From IMG/VR virus record IMGVR_UViG_3300046791_000457, positions 1 through 55,666 of that record: DNA of 55,666 nucleotides. The stretch is one strand, 5' to 3'. Below, piece after piece: positions 41,677-49,054 of this stretch. A program made the translations under genes and the position numbers. Each line of letters begins with the position of its first letter. The stretch's first letter is position 1. Below the pieces are notes generated by a model. The model saw only the letters and a program-made list of their open reading frames with translations, was not told the DNA's origin and searched no databases. The stretch comes from a virus.

Positions 41677-41701
41677 TTGGTTTGTCCCCCGTGTCGATTT
41701 C

Positions 41702-42232
41702 TCACCGCAGCTCGCCATGCACGCGCAGAAACTCGGTCAGCAGGTCGACCTGCTTCCGATAGATGCTGGCTTCCAACTGGCCCCACGAGTCGGTCGATAC
41801 GGGGAGGCGGCGCGCATGCAGGTCATCGTGGCACCGGCGGCACACCGGTACGATCCTGGTGTCGTCGGTGGTCTGGCCCATCCCCTTCGGGCCGTAGTGG
41901 TGTGGATCGTCCGCGGGCAGCGCGCAGAACATGCAACGCTGCGCTTTCACCCAGCGCCGGTACTCGTCGAACCTCAGCGGTTCGCGCTCGTTGCGCGCTC
42001 GAGCTGCCTTGGGGCGCCGGGCTTTCGGCGCAGCTCGCGGTGGGGGCTGGGCTTCCGCTCGCGCCCGGCGCACGTCGCGGCCGGACACCCCGTCGCTCGT
42101 CCGACCGTTCACTGTGACCACGTAGCGCGCGGTCCTGCCGTGCATCGCTCCGCTGACCACCTCGCCGGGCACCCAGCGCCCCAAGCTGCCCCCGAGCTTC
42201 ACCTCTACCTCGGTGCCGGCGGGGAAGATCAT
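41702..42232 (-). CDS. HNH endonuclease-like protein
   Basis: A 176-residue protein. RCMFCALPADDPHHYGPKGMGQTTDDTRIVPVCRRCHDDLHA (about residues 105-150) is an HNH/DUF968-type core: CxxC, His-His, then CxxCH and H. The N-terminal part (FPAGTEVEVKLGGSLGRWVPGEVV) resembles a KOW/Tudor-like fold. Similar proteins (Ref/DUF968) are recombination-linked nucleases in phages. It overlaps the ATPase gene by 4 nt and follows it in the same transcript. Confidence 0.72.
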   Translation of the reverse strand: MIFPAGTEVEVKLGGSLGRWVPGEVVSGAMHGRTARYVVTVNGRTSDGVSGRDVRRARAEAQPPPRAAPKARRPKAARARNEREPLRFDEYRRWVKAQRCMFCALPADDPHHYGPKGMGQTTDDTRIVPVCRRCHDDLHARRLPVSTDSWGQLEASIYRKQVDLLTEFLRVHGELR

Positions 42233-43941
42233 CCGCAGAGCCTGGCCGCCGCCCGCATGCCCGCGTTGCCGCCCTCGACGAGCATGAGGGTCCGCAGCTT
42301 GGCCGCGGCGTTCCGGACACCGCCCGAACTCGCCGCGTAGTTGTTCGCCTCGGCCGCCTGGGCGAGCGGCACCTCCTCCGGATAGGCATCGACAACGACC
42401 CGCAGGATCTCCCGCTCTGCCTTGCCCAGCTGGCGGTACCAGTGCTCGGCGAGCTCGGCGCCCTCCGGTAGGGGCTCCCAGTGGCCGAGTGCCTCCAGGC
42501 CCGCGTCGGACGCCATCATCTGGTCGTTGCCGCCCGTGACGTAGCCCATGGTGCGCAGCTGCGCCGCCGCGTTGCGCATGCCCCCGCTCTTGCTGCTGTA
42601 GCCGCCGATCATCGCCGCCTGGGTGAGAGACAGCGGGCCGTGCTGGGCGAGGGCTATCAGGATCGTGCGCTCGGCCTTCCCCATCTTCTCACCGTCCGAT
42701 CCGGAGGGCATGTGGAGCGGCCGGGACCGCGGCGCAGGCGACGGCCGCGGCGCAGGCGCGGGACGCGCGCTCTGCGCCGGCGCTCGAGCCGTTGCGATGT
42801 GCCGGACCAGCTCTGCTGCGCCGCGCACGGCTTCGGCCGCCGCCTCCGCGGCGGTCTCGACCGTCTGGGCTGCCTTCTGCAGGGCCCCGAGCTCGCCGGA
42901 CAGGAAGACCGGAACCTCGGTCCAGTGCTCGGTCGCGATAGGCTCCGGCGCCGGCGCGGCCTTCAACGCGGCGATGTCGCGCTCGAGCTGCGCGACTGCG
43001 CGCTCGAGGCGCAGGATCTCGCGCCGCAGGGCCACGGGGTCGTCGGCCGCGGCCTTGGCCTCGACGTCCGCCAGGGCGCCGCGGAGCTCCTCCATGTCGA
43101 CCGGGGCCAGCGTGCGGGCCTGGTGGCGCTTGCCGATCTCTGGTGTGGCGCTCGCGTCGAAGGTCTGCTTCTTGGCGATCTGCACCTTCTCGAAGGTCCC
43201 CAGCCACTGGGGTGACCAGAGGTACATGGTGCCCACCGGCAGGCTCGCGAGCGCGCGCGTGTCGAGCTGCTCGCCCTCGGCGTTCTCGACCACCCAGGCG
43301 TCGATGGCCTTCCGCTCGTGCGAGCCCGATAGCTGCCCGATGAACAGGCACTCGACCTGGTTGAGCACCTCCTTGTTGACCGACTGCGGCCGCTGGGTGA
43401 TCAGCGTGGTGCCCAGGCCGTAGTTGCGGCCGAGCCGGACCAGATCCTCGATGGCCCCGAGCATGCGCTCCTCGCCCTGGGCTTGCTGGGGCGCGAAGAG
43501 CTGCGCCTCCTCGAGCACGACGTGCACCGGGCTGCGGACGCCCTTTGCCAGCTCGAAGAGCCGCTCGGCGAAGTCGGCCACGAAGCGCTTGCGCTCGCTC
43601 TTCCGGAAGCTTGAGACGTCCAGGACCGCCGACAGCATGCGCCCCATGACGAGTTCGGCGACGGCGCGGCCGCTGTCCTGGCTCAGCGGCATGTCACCGT
43701 GCAGGCCGCCCAGCACCGGGATCGGGAGGCCGGGCCGCTTGCCATCGGCCGCCAAGCGCAGGCCGTACCAGTTGCCCACCGGGTCGAGGACGACGACCGG
43801 CGCGCCGGCGCCGAGCAGCTCCTCGACGAGCTTTCCGGCTGCGTAGGTCTTGCCCGCGCCCTTGCGAGCGATGAACGCCAGCGTCTGGGTGACCGCGTCG
43901 AGGGGTAGGGCGCGGGTCTTCGTGATCTTCAGGTCAGCCAT
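42229..43941 (-). CDS. HerA/FtsK-like ATPase with two C-terminal winged helices
   Basis: A 570-residue P-loop ATPase. Walker A ARKGAGKT (residues 25-32), Walker B region VHVVLEEAQLF (139-149), then TLITQRPQSV (sensor). Segments LLSGSHERKAIDAWV-like LSGSHERKAIDAWVVENAEG follow, the HerA/DUF87 pattern. Two near-repeat winged helices occupy the C-terminal end (GKAERTILIALAQHG and GKAEREILRVVVDAY blocks). Start 43941 is favoured by GGAG 6 nt before it; 43956 is an alternative that overlaps the previous stop. No NurA nuclease is seen nearby, which is unusual for HerA. Role unknown: DNA translocation or a defence-linked activity. Confidence 0.78.
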   Translation of the reverse strand: MADLKITKTRALPLDAVTQTLAFIARKGAGKTYAAGKLVEELLGAGAPVVVLDPVGNWYGLRLAADGKRPGLPIPVLGGLHGDMPLSQDSGRAVAELVMGRMLSAVLDVSSFRKSERKRFVADFAERLFELAKGVRSPVHVVLEEAQLFAPQQAQGEERMLGAIEDLVRLGRNYGLGTTLITQRPQSVNKEVLNQVECLFIGQLSGSHERKAIDAWVVENAEGEQLDTRALASLPVGTMYLWSPQWLGTFEKVQIAKKQTFDASATPEIGKRHQARTLAPVDMEELRGALADVEAKAAADDPVALRREILRLERAVAQLERDIAALKAAPAPEPIATEHWTEVPVFLSGELGALQKAAQTVETAAEAAAEAVRGAAELVRHIATARAPAQSARPAPAPRPSPAPRSRPLHMPSGSDGEKMGKAERTILIALAQHGPLSLTQAAMIGGYSSKSGGMRNAAAQLRTMGYVTGGNDQMMASDAGLEALGHWEPLPEGAELAEHWYRQLGKAEREILRVVVDAYPEEVPLAQAAEANNYAASSGGVRNAAAKLRTLMLVEGGNAGMRAAARLCG

Positions 43942-43956
43942 CGTTGTCTCCGTCAT

Positions 43957-44454
43957 TCAGGTTTCCATCGAGCGGCGCCGCGAATACCGGCGCTTCCCGG
44001 TGGCATTGGCGATGCGGTCGGACAGCACGCCGATCTCGTCGGCCCAGTCGGCTATCAGCTGCTGCTTGGCCTCGTCGGCCTTGCGCGCCTCAGCGACCGC
44101 GGTCTCCGCATCCTTGCGGGCCGCGCGCTTGGTCCGGTCCTTCGTCCGGCGCTCCTCGGCGCAGGCTTCATCGAGCTGCCTCCGCAACGCGGTCAGCTCC
44201 TTGCGCGCGTTCTGCACAGATTCGAAATCGCGCGCAATGCGTGCCAGCGCGTCATACGGGTCGAGCTCGGCGCCGCACTTCTGGCACTGGAGCTTCTTGT
44301 TCTGCCGATCGACGGTCCAGCCGTGCTGGTAGTGAAACAGGCAGTCAGGCGTGCGCGGCGCAGTTGCCGGCTCCGGATCGCCGATGGGCTTCCCGGTGAA
44401 CAGGCTGAACACCATGGGGCCGTCTTCGTCGTCGGGTGGATTGGGGTCAGCCAC
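43957..44454 (-). CDS. Zinc-ribbon coiled-coil protein
   Basis: A 165-residue protein starting with GTG 44454 (ribosome site GAGGAG). CLFHYQHGW ... CQKCGAELDPYDALARIARDFE is a zinc-ribbon-like part; the remaining helices (RRQLDEACAEERRTKDRTKRAARKDAETAVAEARKA) predict a coiled coil. It precedes the ATPase gene, with which it shares the transcript. Function unknown. The Cys motif suggests nucleic acid or protein binding. Confidence 0.5.
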   Translation of the reverse strand: MADPNPPDDEDGPMVFSLFTGKPIGDPEPATAPRTPDCLFHYQHGWTVDRQNKKLQCQKCGAELDPYDALARIARDFESVQNARKELTALRRQLDEACAEERRTKDRTKRAARKDAETAVAEARKADEAKQQLIADWADEIGVLSDRIANATGKRRYSRRRSMET

Positions 44455-44737
44455 GGCGCGACTCCTCGACGAGCTGGTCGCGCAGGGCCTCGAGGTCGGC
44501 GAGCGGATCCTCTCCTGGGGCGTTGGACCCGGGCACGTACAGGGCGCGCGAGGCCTCGAACACGGCGTCGAGGGTCGGAGGCCAGGGCGGCCGGGCCGGC
44601 GGCGGCGCAGCTGCTCGAGCGGCTTCGCGGGCAGCATGGCGCGCCCGGATGTTCCGGTCGAGCTCGGCGGCCAGCTCGGCTCGGCGCCGGACCTTGCGTG
44701 CCCCGAGCTTGCGAGCGTTGCGGCTGGCCTTACCCAT
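44447..44737 (-). CDS. Small basic protein, unknown
   Basis: A 96-residue protein (MGKASRNARKLGARKVRRRAELAAELDRNIRARHAAREAARAA). The Arg/Ala-rich N-terminal half looks nucleic-acid binding. Start 44737 is favoured by AAGGGG just before; 44752 is an in-frame alternative. It overlaps the zinc-ribbon gene by 8 nt at its 3' end. Confidence 0.45.
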   Translation of the reverse strand: MGKASRNARKLGARKVRRRAELAAELDRNIRARHAAREAARAAAPPPARPPWPPTLDAVFEASRALYVPGSNAPGEDPLADLEALRDQLVEESRRG

Positions 44738-44954
44738 GGCGCCCCTTGTCACGCGCCTGCGCGCGCTCGGCGGCCGTGTGGTAGCAGGTGCCGTATCGCC
44801 GTTCTCGGTACACGCTTCGATAGCAGATCGGGCACTGTTCTTCCCCGTCGCTGATCCAAGGGTCAGCGATGAAGAAAAGCAGCAAAATGCAGCCCCAGCC
44901 GATGGCTATCTTGATCAGGCAGTCGACCCAACCGCCTGGCTCAACCACGGCCAC
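44730..44954 (-). CDS. Small membrane protein with a zinc-ribbon tail
   Basis: A 74-residue protein. One transmembrane helix (LIKIAIGWGCILLLFFIADPW, about 13-33) is followed by CPIC ... CYH, a short zinc-ribbon. Its ATG overlaps the previous gene's end by 14 nt. The function is unknown; tandem small zinc-binding membrane proteins like this occur in phage early regions. Confidence 0.5.
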   Translation of the reverse strand: MAVVEPGGWVDCLIKIAIGWGCILLLFFIADPWISDGEEQCPICYRSVYRERRYGTCYHTAAERAQARDKGRHG

Positions 44955-45303
44955 CCCCGAGCGGTCGCTCGAGCCCGTGCTGCTCGAAGAGGTCGTCGAT
45001 GGCGGCGGCCACGTCCGCGGTCAGGTCGCGCCAGCCATCGTCGGTCAGCTTCGAGCCGCCCAGGTCCGACACCACCTGCGCGATCCGGCCCCTCGTTTCC
45101 CTCAGGACCCGAGCCCGGTTCCAGCGCTCCTCGGCGCCGCTCTCGCTCCAGGCCTTCCGCTCCGCGGCGTACCGCTTGCAGTCGTCGCAGGCGCAGTCGC
45201 TCCAAGGGCCGCGGCAGCCGGGGCCCATGAAAGCGATCGGCGGGTGGTCGGGATGGCGGGAGTCCGCGCCCGCGCCGAGCACGAGAAGAGTGGGCTCAGC
45301 CAT
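44941..45303 (-). CDS. Unknown protein with a CxCxxC cluster
   Basis: A 120-residue protein. GPGCRGPWSDCACDDCKRYAAERKAW contains a Cys cluster (C, then CACDDC), possibly a zinc finger; helices fill the rest (VSDLGGSKLTDDGWRDLTADVAAAIDDLFEQHG). ATG overlaps the previous stop. No family recognised. Confidence 0.45.
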   Translation of the reverse strand: MAEPTLLVLGAGADSRHPDHPPIAFMGPGCRGPWSDCACDDCKRYAAERKAWSESGAEERWNRARVLRETRGRIAQVVSDLGGSKLTDDGWRDLTADVAAAIDDLFEQHGLERPLGGGRG

Positions 45304-45499
45304 GTCCCACCCACCCAGCCGCTCGAAGCGCGGCCTGCAGGCGGCACCAGCGACGGCGCGCGGCTTCGATGCTCCGGTCGTGCCCGGCGTCCATCGTGAC
45401 CCCGCAGCTCCAGCAGGACACGGTAGCGGGCGTGTCGTGGAAGCCGCCGGTGTACGGGCGTTCGTTTGCGACGCCGCCGCAAGCGCAGGGCTCGGTCAT
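45296..45499 (-). CDS. Lar-like restriction alleviation protein
   Basis: A 67-residue protein with CACGGVANERPYTGG and SCWSCGVTMDAG, then EAARRRWCRL. The CxCGG...CxxC...AxxxW pattern matches the small Lar zinc-ribbon family in which phages keep restriction-alleviation proteins; members of this sequence class are also just treatment-free small zinc ribbons. It sits beside DUF1643 and the methyltransferase in a presumed anti-defence block. Confidence is limited by size. Confidence 0.5.
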   Translation of the reverse strand: MTEPCACGGVANERPYTGGFHDTPATVSCWSCGVTMDAGHDRSIEAARRRWCRLQAALRAAGWVGHG

Positions 45500-46086
45500 A
45501 TGGCGCCCCCGAGCGTCCGGAGCTGGGCGTCACCCCGAAGGTAGAGCGGGTGTCCGGGGTGCCCGTTCTTCGTGACGTGCCAGGCCTGCCACCGCCCGGA
45601 CAGCGCGCGGACCTGGGCGATACCCGTTCGGAGTGACTTCCATTTTGGTGGTCCCCATCCGGCGACCAGCGGCAGGTCGAGCGGCGCGGTGCCTCGGACG
45701 AACCGCTCGACCACCTCGAGGTTGAGCGGCCCGACCACATCCTCGCCACGCTGGACCGCCTCGAGCATCTCGCGCGGGTCGGTGGCCCGGAAGGCGAACG
45801 GGTTGATCAGCACCAGGGCACCGAAGCCGTCGCGGTGCGCGAAGCCGATGGCCTTGCGCACCGTCGGGTCGTCGAGGTCGTGGCGCGCGCAGCTGGGGTT
45901 GTGAAGGCACGCCACCAGCGGATCCGCGTCGCTCCAGCGCCGGCCGAGCGCGTAGCGGAAGCGACCGCATCGCGAGAAGGCGGCCCACGACTCGCCGTCG
46001 CCCGGGATGCTCAGGTCGAGCCCGTCGAGCACGCGCCGCTCGTCGTTCCGAAAACGAGGAAGCGGGAACCCGGGTAGGAAGCTCAC
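45496..46086 (-). CDS. DUF1643 family protein
   Basis: A 196-residue protein with RYALGRRWSDADPLVACLHNPSCARHDLDDPTVRKAIGFAHRDGFGALVLINPFAFRATDP. This matches DUF1643 (xNPSxAdxxxDDPTxRxxxxFA ... NxFAxRATDP). Members are common in phages and plasmids; activity is unknown. GTG start 46086 lies about 80 nt from the attP, so the gene would be next to the host junction after integration. Confidence 0.7.
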   Translation of the reverse strand: MSFLPGFPLPRFRNDERRVLDGLDLSIPGDGESWAAFSRCGRFRYALGRRWSDADPLVACLHNPSCARHDLDDPTVRKAIGFAHRDGFGALVLINPFAFRATDPREMLEAVQRGEDVVGPLNLEVVERFVRGTAPLDLPLVAGWGPPKWKSLRTGIAQVRALSGRWQAWHVTKNGHPGHPLYLRGDAQLRTLGGAI

Positions 46087-46126
46087 CGGCGCCCCTCGCT
46101 TTCGGGCTCACCGGCCGCTTGGACAC

Positions 46127-46150
46127 ACTCGTTGCCACACCGATACGAGT
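46127..46150. repeat. Inverted repeat beside attP
   Basis: ACTCGT (46127-46132) and ACGAGT (46145-46150) form a perfect inverted repeat with a 12-nt spacer, 15 nt from the attP core. A second perfect repeat, CCGGACAC (46293-46300) and GTGTCCGG (46307-46314), lies within the last codons of the integrase gene. Both are candidates for integrase arm or excisionase sites. Confidence 0.4.
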
Positions 46151-46164
46151 TGTCTCTATTTCTC

Positions 46165-46190
46165 TGGTGGAGGCGGCGGGAGTCGAACCC
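46165..46190 (-). other. attP core: copy of the 3' end of a tmRNA (ssrA) gene
   Basis: Read on the minus strand the 26 nt carry a T-loop TTCGACT, the pairing CCC, then an acceptor end CGCCTCCACCA. This is the last part of a tmRNA/tRNA, and the T-stem diverges just outside the core (no GCGGG before the loop), so it is not a whole gene. It lies next to the integrase start of transcription end, as phage attP sites do. Insertion there would restore the host ssrA. A tRNA-Ser type end is the alternative. Confidence 0.72.
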
Positions 46191-46252
46191 TGGTCCGTTT
46201 CGGGATCCTGACGAAAACAGAGGAAACCTTGCCTTATGTCCAGTGCCAGTTT

Positions 46253-47722
46253 TCATGTGTTTTCCTGTGGGTCGGGGGTACCCGTGCGAAGTCCGGACAC
46301 ACCGGAGTGTCCGGCTGCCGCGATCCGCAAACGGTCGTACACGGCCACAACCTCCGTCCGCTTCTCGCCGTTCGGATAGGCCTCATATCGGTACACATCC
46401 AGTGCCGAGACTCCGGCCTCGAGCGCGACGTCTTTGTGGGTCAGGCCAGCGCCCTCCCGGAGCTCGCGCAGCTCGGCCGAGGCGGCGCTCTGCAGGTGCA
46501 CCTGCTCGGGCGGTGGCGGCGCCTTCCAGTCCACCCGGAGCACCTCGTTGCACAGGGTCTGCCATTCGATGGTGGTGTAGGCGTCGAGCACCACGTCCGC
46601 GACCGCCCGGTGGGTCAGCTTGCGCACGATGGCCTGGTCGATCGCCTGGTTGCGGTTGGCGCTGATCAGGGTCCGGCGCGCGTCGTGGATGCGGCGGTGC
46701 CTGAGCCCGGCGGCGGGCAGGTCCCAGCGCTGCCACTGCTTGTAGATCTCGTTGTGGCTGATATCGACCTTGCCCTGGGCCAGGCGCAGCTCGCTGATAG
46801 TCGGGAACATGAGGTCCTCCGCCGTCGGGGAGCGCCGGTGGTAGAGCGCCCACCCGGTGTCCACCCACCAGTCAAGCCAGCGCTGCAGGTCGGGGTGCAC
46901 CGGCACGATCCGGACTTCCTTGCCCTTGTGGCGGCCCCGCTTGGCGGCGATGTGCTGCAGGCTGCGCAGGGGTGACGCCGTGCGGTTGTAGTCGCCGATC
47001 TTCAGCTTCAGCACCTCGACGGTCACGCGGCCGCCGGCCATGAACAGGGTCGCGTAGATCATCCGGCGGTAGGCCGGGATGGTGGTGCACCCCAGCAAGA
47101 CGGGCAGCTCCGCAGGCGTAAAGACGGCGGTGGCGCGCCAGTTCGGATCGGCGTCCGCCGGCGGGGGCAGGTGCCCGCGCTTGGCGGTCAGGGCCGGCGG
47201 GATGGCCGGGACGAGCTCGTCCTCGAGGGCCTCGATCAGGATGGCGCGCAGGGTGTTGTGGATGTTGCGGATCGTGCGGCCGGCGAGCTTGCCTTCCTTC
47301 TCGAGCAGCTCGAAGGCGTTGCGGATCACCTTGAACCGCACGACCTCCACGAGGGGCATTTTCGGGAACATCGCCGCCAGGTGGTTGTCGACGTGCCCGC
47401 GCTCGTCTTTGTCGGCGCCCTTCACCCCGCGCTCGACGCGCCGGCGGATGACTTCGCGCGCGAAGGTCTCGAACAGGTGGGCCGAGGTCTTGCGGTCCCG
47501 GGGATGCACCCAGGTCCCGGCCTCCTGCTGACGCTTGGTCTGCACCGCGAAGTCGTGCGCCTCGCGCTTGCCCCCGCCCGGGCAGGGCTCGCGCACGCGC
47601 ACGCCGCTCACCCGGTAGACGAGCCAGTAGCTCGGCTTGCGACCGGGCTTGTCCTTGTTGCGGTCGTAGACTGTGGGGAGCTTGACGTTCACGGCTTGCT
47701 CGGCGTCCGATCTCTCAGCCAC
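46253..47722 (-). CDS. Tyrosine integrase fused to a C-terminal XRE domain
   Basis: A 489-residue tyrosine recombinase. Catalytic residues are R232 (AGGRVT), H346-R349 (IHDARR), H371 (LTHRAV) and Tyr382 (LDAYTTIEW). A core-binding domain is near 80-170 (FETFAREVIRRRVERG). Residues about 415-468 form a separate XRE-type HTH (ELRELREGAGLTHKDVALEAGVSALDVYRYEAYP), not usual for integrases. GTG start. It reads toward attP at 46165-46190. The adjacent excisionase-like gene overlaps by 34 nt upstream. Confidence 0.88.
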   Translation of the reverse strand: MAERSDAEQAVNVKLPTVYDRNKDKPGRKPSYWLVYRVSGVRVREPCPGGGKREAHDFAVQTKRQQEAGTWVHPRDRKTSAHLFETFAREVIRRRVERGVKGADKDERGHVDNHLAAMFPKMPLVEVVRFKVIRNAFELLEKEGKLAGRTIRNIHNTLRAILIEALEDELVPAIPPALTAKRGHLPPPADADPNWRATAVFTPAELPVLLGCTTIPAYRRMIYATLFMAGGRVTVEVLKLKIGDYNRTASPLRSLQHIAAKRGRHKGKEVRIVPVHPDLQRWLDWWVDTGWALYHRRSPTAEDLMFPTISELRLAQGKVDISHNEIYKQWQRWDLPAAGLRHRRIHDARRTLISANRNQAIDQAIVRKLTHRAVADVVLDAYTTIEWQTLCNEVLRVDWKAPPPPEQVHLQSAASAELRELREGAGLTHKDVALEAGVSALDVYRYEAYPNGEKRTEVVAVYDRLRIAAAGHSGVSGLRTGTPDPQENT

Positions 47723-47886
47723 GCCACCACCAGGTCGTACTCGAATCGGTTGTTGCGCTGGCTCAGCTTGTGGTGCGGGCAGCCTTGCGCGACGTAGTTC
47801 GAGATCGTGCGTCTGGTGACCCTGAGCCGGAGAGCGAGCTCTTCGGTGGTCATCCAGGGCTCGATTGCCTTTGCGGGTTCACTCAT
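47689..47886 (-). CDS. Excisionase-like HTH protein
   Basis: A 65-residue protein (EPWMTTEELALRLRVTRRTISNYVAQGCPHHKLSQRNNRFEYDLVVAWL), the standard winged HTH_17 helix layout with the W-L ending. It lies directly upstream of the integrase in the same direction, so an excisionase/directionality factor role is likely. Ribosome site AAAGGA. It could alternatively regulate the integrase promoter. Confidence 0.75.
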   Translation of the reverse strand: MSEPAKAIEPWMTTEELALRLRVTRRTISNYVAQGCPHHKLSQRNNRFEYDLVVAWLRDRTPSKP

Positions 47887-48227
47887 GGGGTGGGTCCTTT
47901 CTCGGCGATGGTCTCGGTCGCTGAACACTTCGGACACGTCAGAGGGTGCCGCTCGATGAACAGCGGTCCGAGATTCCACGTGCAGTTGTTGCCGGCGTGG
48001 TAGGTGTGCGCGACGCCCCATCTCCAGCGACGCGTCAGGGACATCCACAGCGCAGTCCGATTCTGGTCGTGCTCCCACCCGCGTTCCGGACGATGAAACT
48101 GGTAGCGGAGTTCCACCGCGAGGAACCCGCCGAACCAGAAGGAAAGCACCCGGCGCCACTTGCGCGCCGGCGCTCCTGGCCACGGTCGCGCGGGGAGGCG
48201 CTTGGTGATGGTGAGTTCGATCGTCAT
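47883..48227 (-). CDS. Unknown protein with CPKC end
   Basis: A 114-residue basic, Trp/Arg-rich protein (RKWRRVLSFWFGGFLAVELRYQFHRPERGW) with one hydrophobic stretch and a CPKCSATET ending. The stop overlaps the excisionase-like ATG by 4 nt. No family recognised. It may be membrane-attached through the FWFGGFLAV segment. Confidence 0.45.
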   Translation of the reverse strand: MTIELTITKRLPARPWPGAPARKWRRVLSFWFGGFLAVELRYQFHRPERGWEHDQNRTALWMSLTRRWRWGVAHTYHAGNNCTWNLGPLFIERHPLTCPKCSATETIAEKGPTP

Positions 48228-48436
48228 GGTGCGGCCTCGCCCTTCTCAAACTCGCCGCACCAGTCCGTCCGGACCGTTCGGACGGTGGGTAGCCGGCGCC
48301 TGCACGCGGTGACGACGCCTGCCTCGACGTACGTCTCCACGAAACCGAACCATCGGTGCCCCACCACCTGCTCGCGGCGGTAGTAGCTGTGGAAATACTT
48401 GCAGCTCCCACAGCAGTCGCCGGCCGCGCGCGTCAT
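48224..48436 (-). CDS. Small Cys-rich zinc-binding protein
   Basis: A 70-residue protein with CCGSCKYF near the start (CxxC), then CRRRL and TDWCGEFEKG at the end. This four-Cys spacing is typical of phage small zinc-ribbon proteins of unknown role (CxxC ... C ... WCGxF). Overlaps neighbours by 4 nt on both sides. Confidence 0.5.
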   Translation of the reverse strand: MTRAAGDCCGSCKYFHSYYRREQVVGHRWFGFVETYVEAGVVTACRRRLPTVRTVRTDWCGEFEKGEAAP

Positions 48437-48903
48437 TTTGTCGACTCCAGTGGGACGCGTCGGCGCCCCCTTTGGTAGTCACGGTACGGGTCACGGCAGA
48501 ACTTCCCGTCGCTGTCGACGGCGTGCACACGGTACTCGGGGATGTCGAGTCCAGCCGCGAGCTCCTGGCCCTCGTCGAGCAGCGTGGCGAGCTTGCGCTG
48601 CCACACTGGTGGCATCGACTGCAGGACTGACCGGGGCACCACCAGGTAGGCCGCATAGGTCAGCCCGAAGAACAGGTGAATCGCCTGGTCGTCCTCGGCG
48701 TACTTGTCGGCGATGACGTGGGGCGCGCGCAGTTCGTCGATCTTGGCCTGCAGCATGGCGCAGAAGTCGGCGTTCTCCGCGGCATCCTCATCCTCTTCGA
48801 TGGCCCCTACGGCTACGAGCATGTCGGACGCGCGCAGCAGCCGGAGCCGGGCCTGCTCCAGGAGATGCACCGTGCTCGCGAGCACTCCCTCCGCATCACT
48901 CAT
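48433..48903 (-). CDS. Unknown helical protein
   Basis: A 156-residue protein. The start at 48903 (MSDAEGVLASTVHLLEQARL) is preferred because it overlaps the upstream small gene and lacks a low-complexity lead. Helical and acidic, ending in GKFCRDPYRDYQRGRRRV. No family recognised. Part of the leftward early operon. Confidence 0.45.
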   Translation of the reverse strand: MSDAEGVLASTVHLLEQARLRLLRASDMLVAVGAIEEDEDAAENADFCAMLQAKIDELRAPHVIADKYAEDDQAIHLFFGLTYAAYLVVPRSVLQSMPPVWQRKLATLLDEGQELAAGLDIPEYRVHAVDSDGKFCRDPYRDYQRGRRRVPLESTK

Positions 48904-49054
48904 CGCAGTACGCGCCTTCCTGCCGCATGGCATAGTCGCACTTCAGCTTGCGTCGCTCCGCCGGCTCGCCCGAGTCACACGCGCGCAAAACGAGGCACGC
49001 GAGCGCTGCGCACAGCGCGGCGAAGATCGCGAGCTTTAGGGCGCGGGCGGTCAC
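48896..49054 (-). CDS. Short signal-like or membrane peptide
   Basis: A 52-residue reading frame (GTG start 49054, TGA ending at 48896) with a hydrophobic N-terminal helix (LAIFAALCAALACLVL) and a Cys-containing polar end (CDYAMRQEGAYCDE). It overlaps the next gene by 8 nt and the previous stop by 4 nt (GTGA), the spacing used across this operon, so it is probably real despite its size. Function unknown; a membrane peptide. Confidence 0.5.
   Translation of the reverse strand: MTARALKLAIFAALCAALACLVLRACDSGEPAERRKLKCDYAMRQEGAYCDE

Noticed and set aside
46165-46190. A complete tRNA or tmRNA gene
   Set aside because: Only the T-loop and the acceptor end are present; the T-stem pairing partner is lost and no D or anticodon arm precedes it. 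It is an attP copy.
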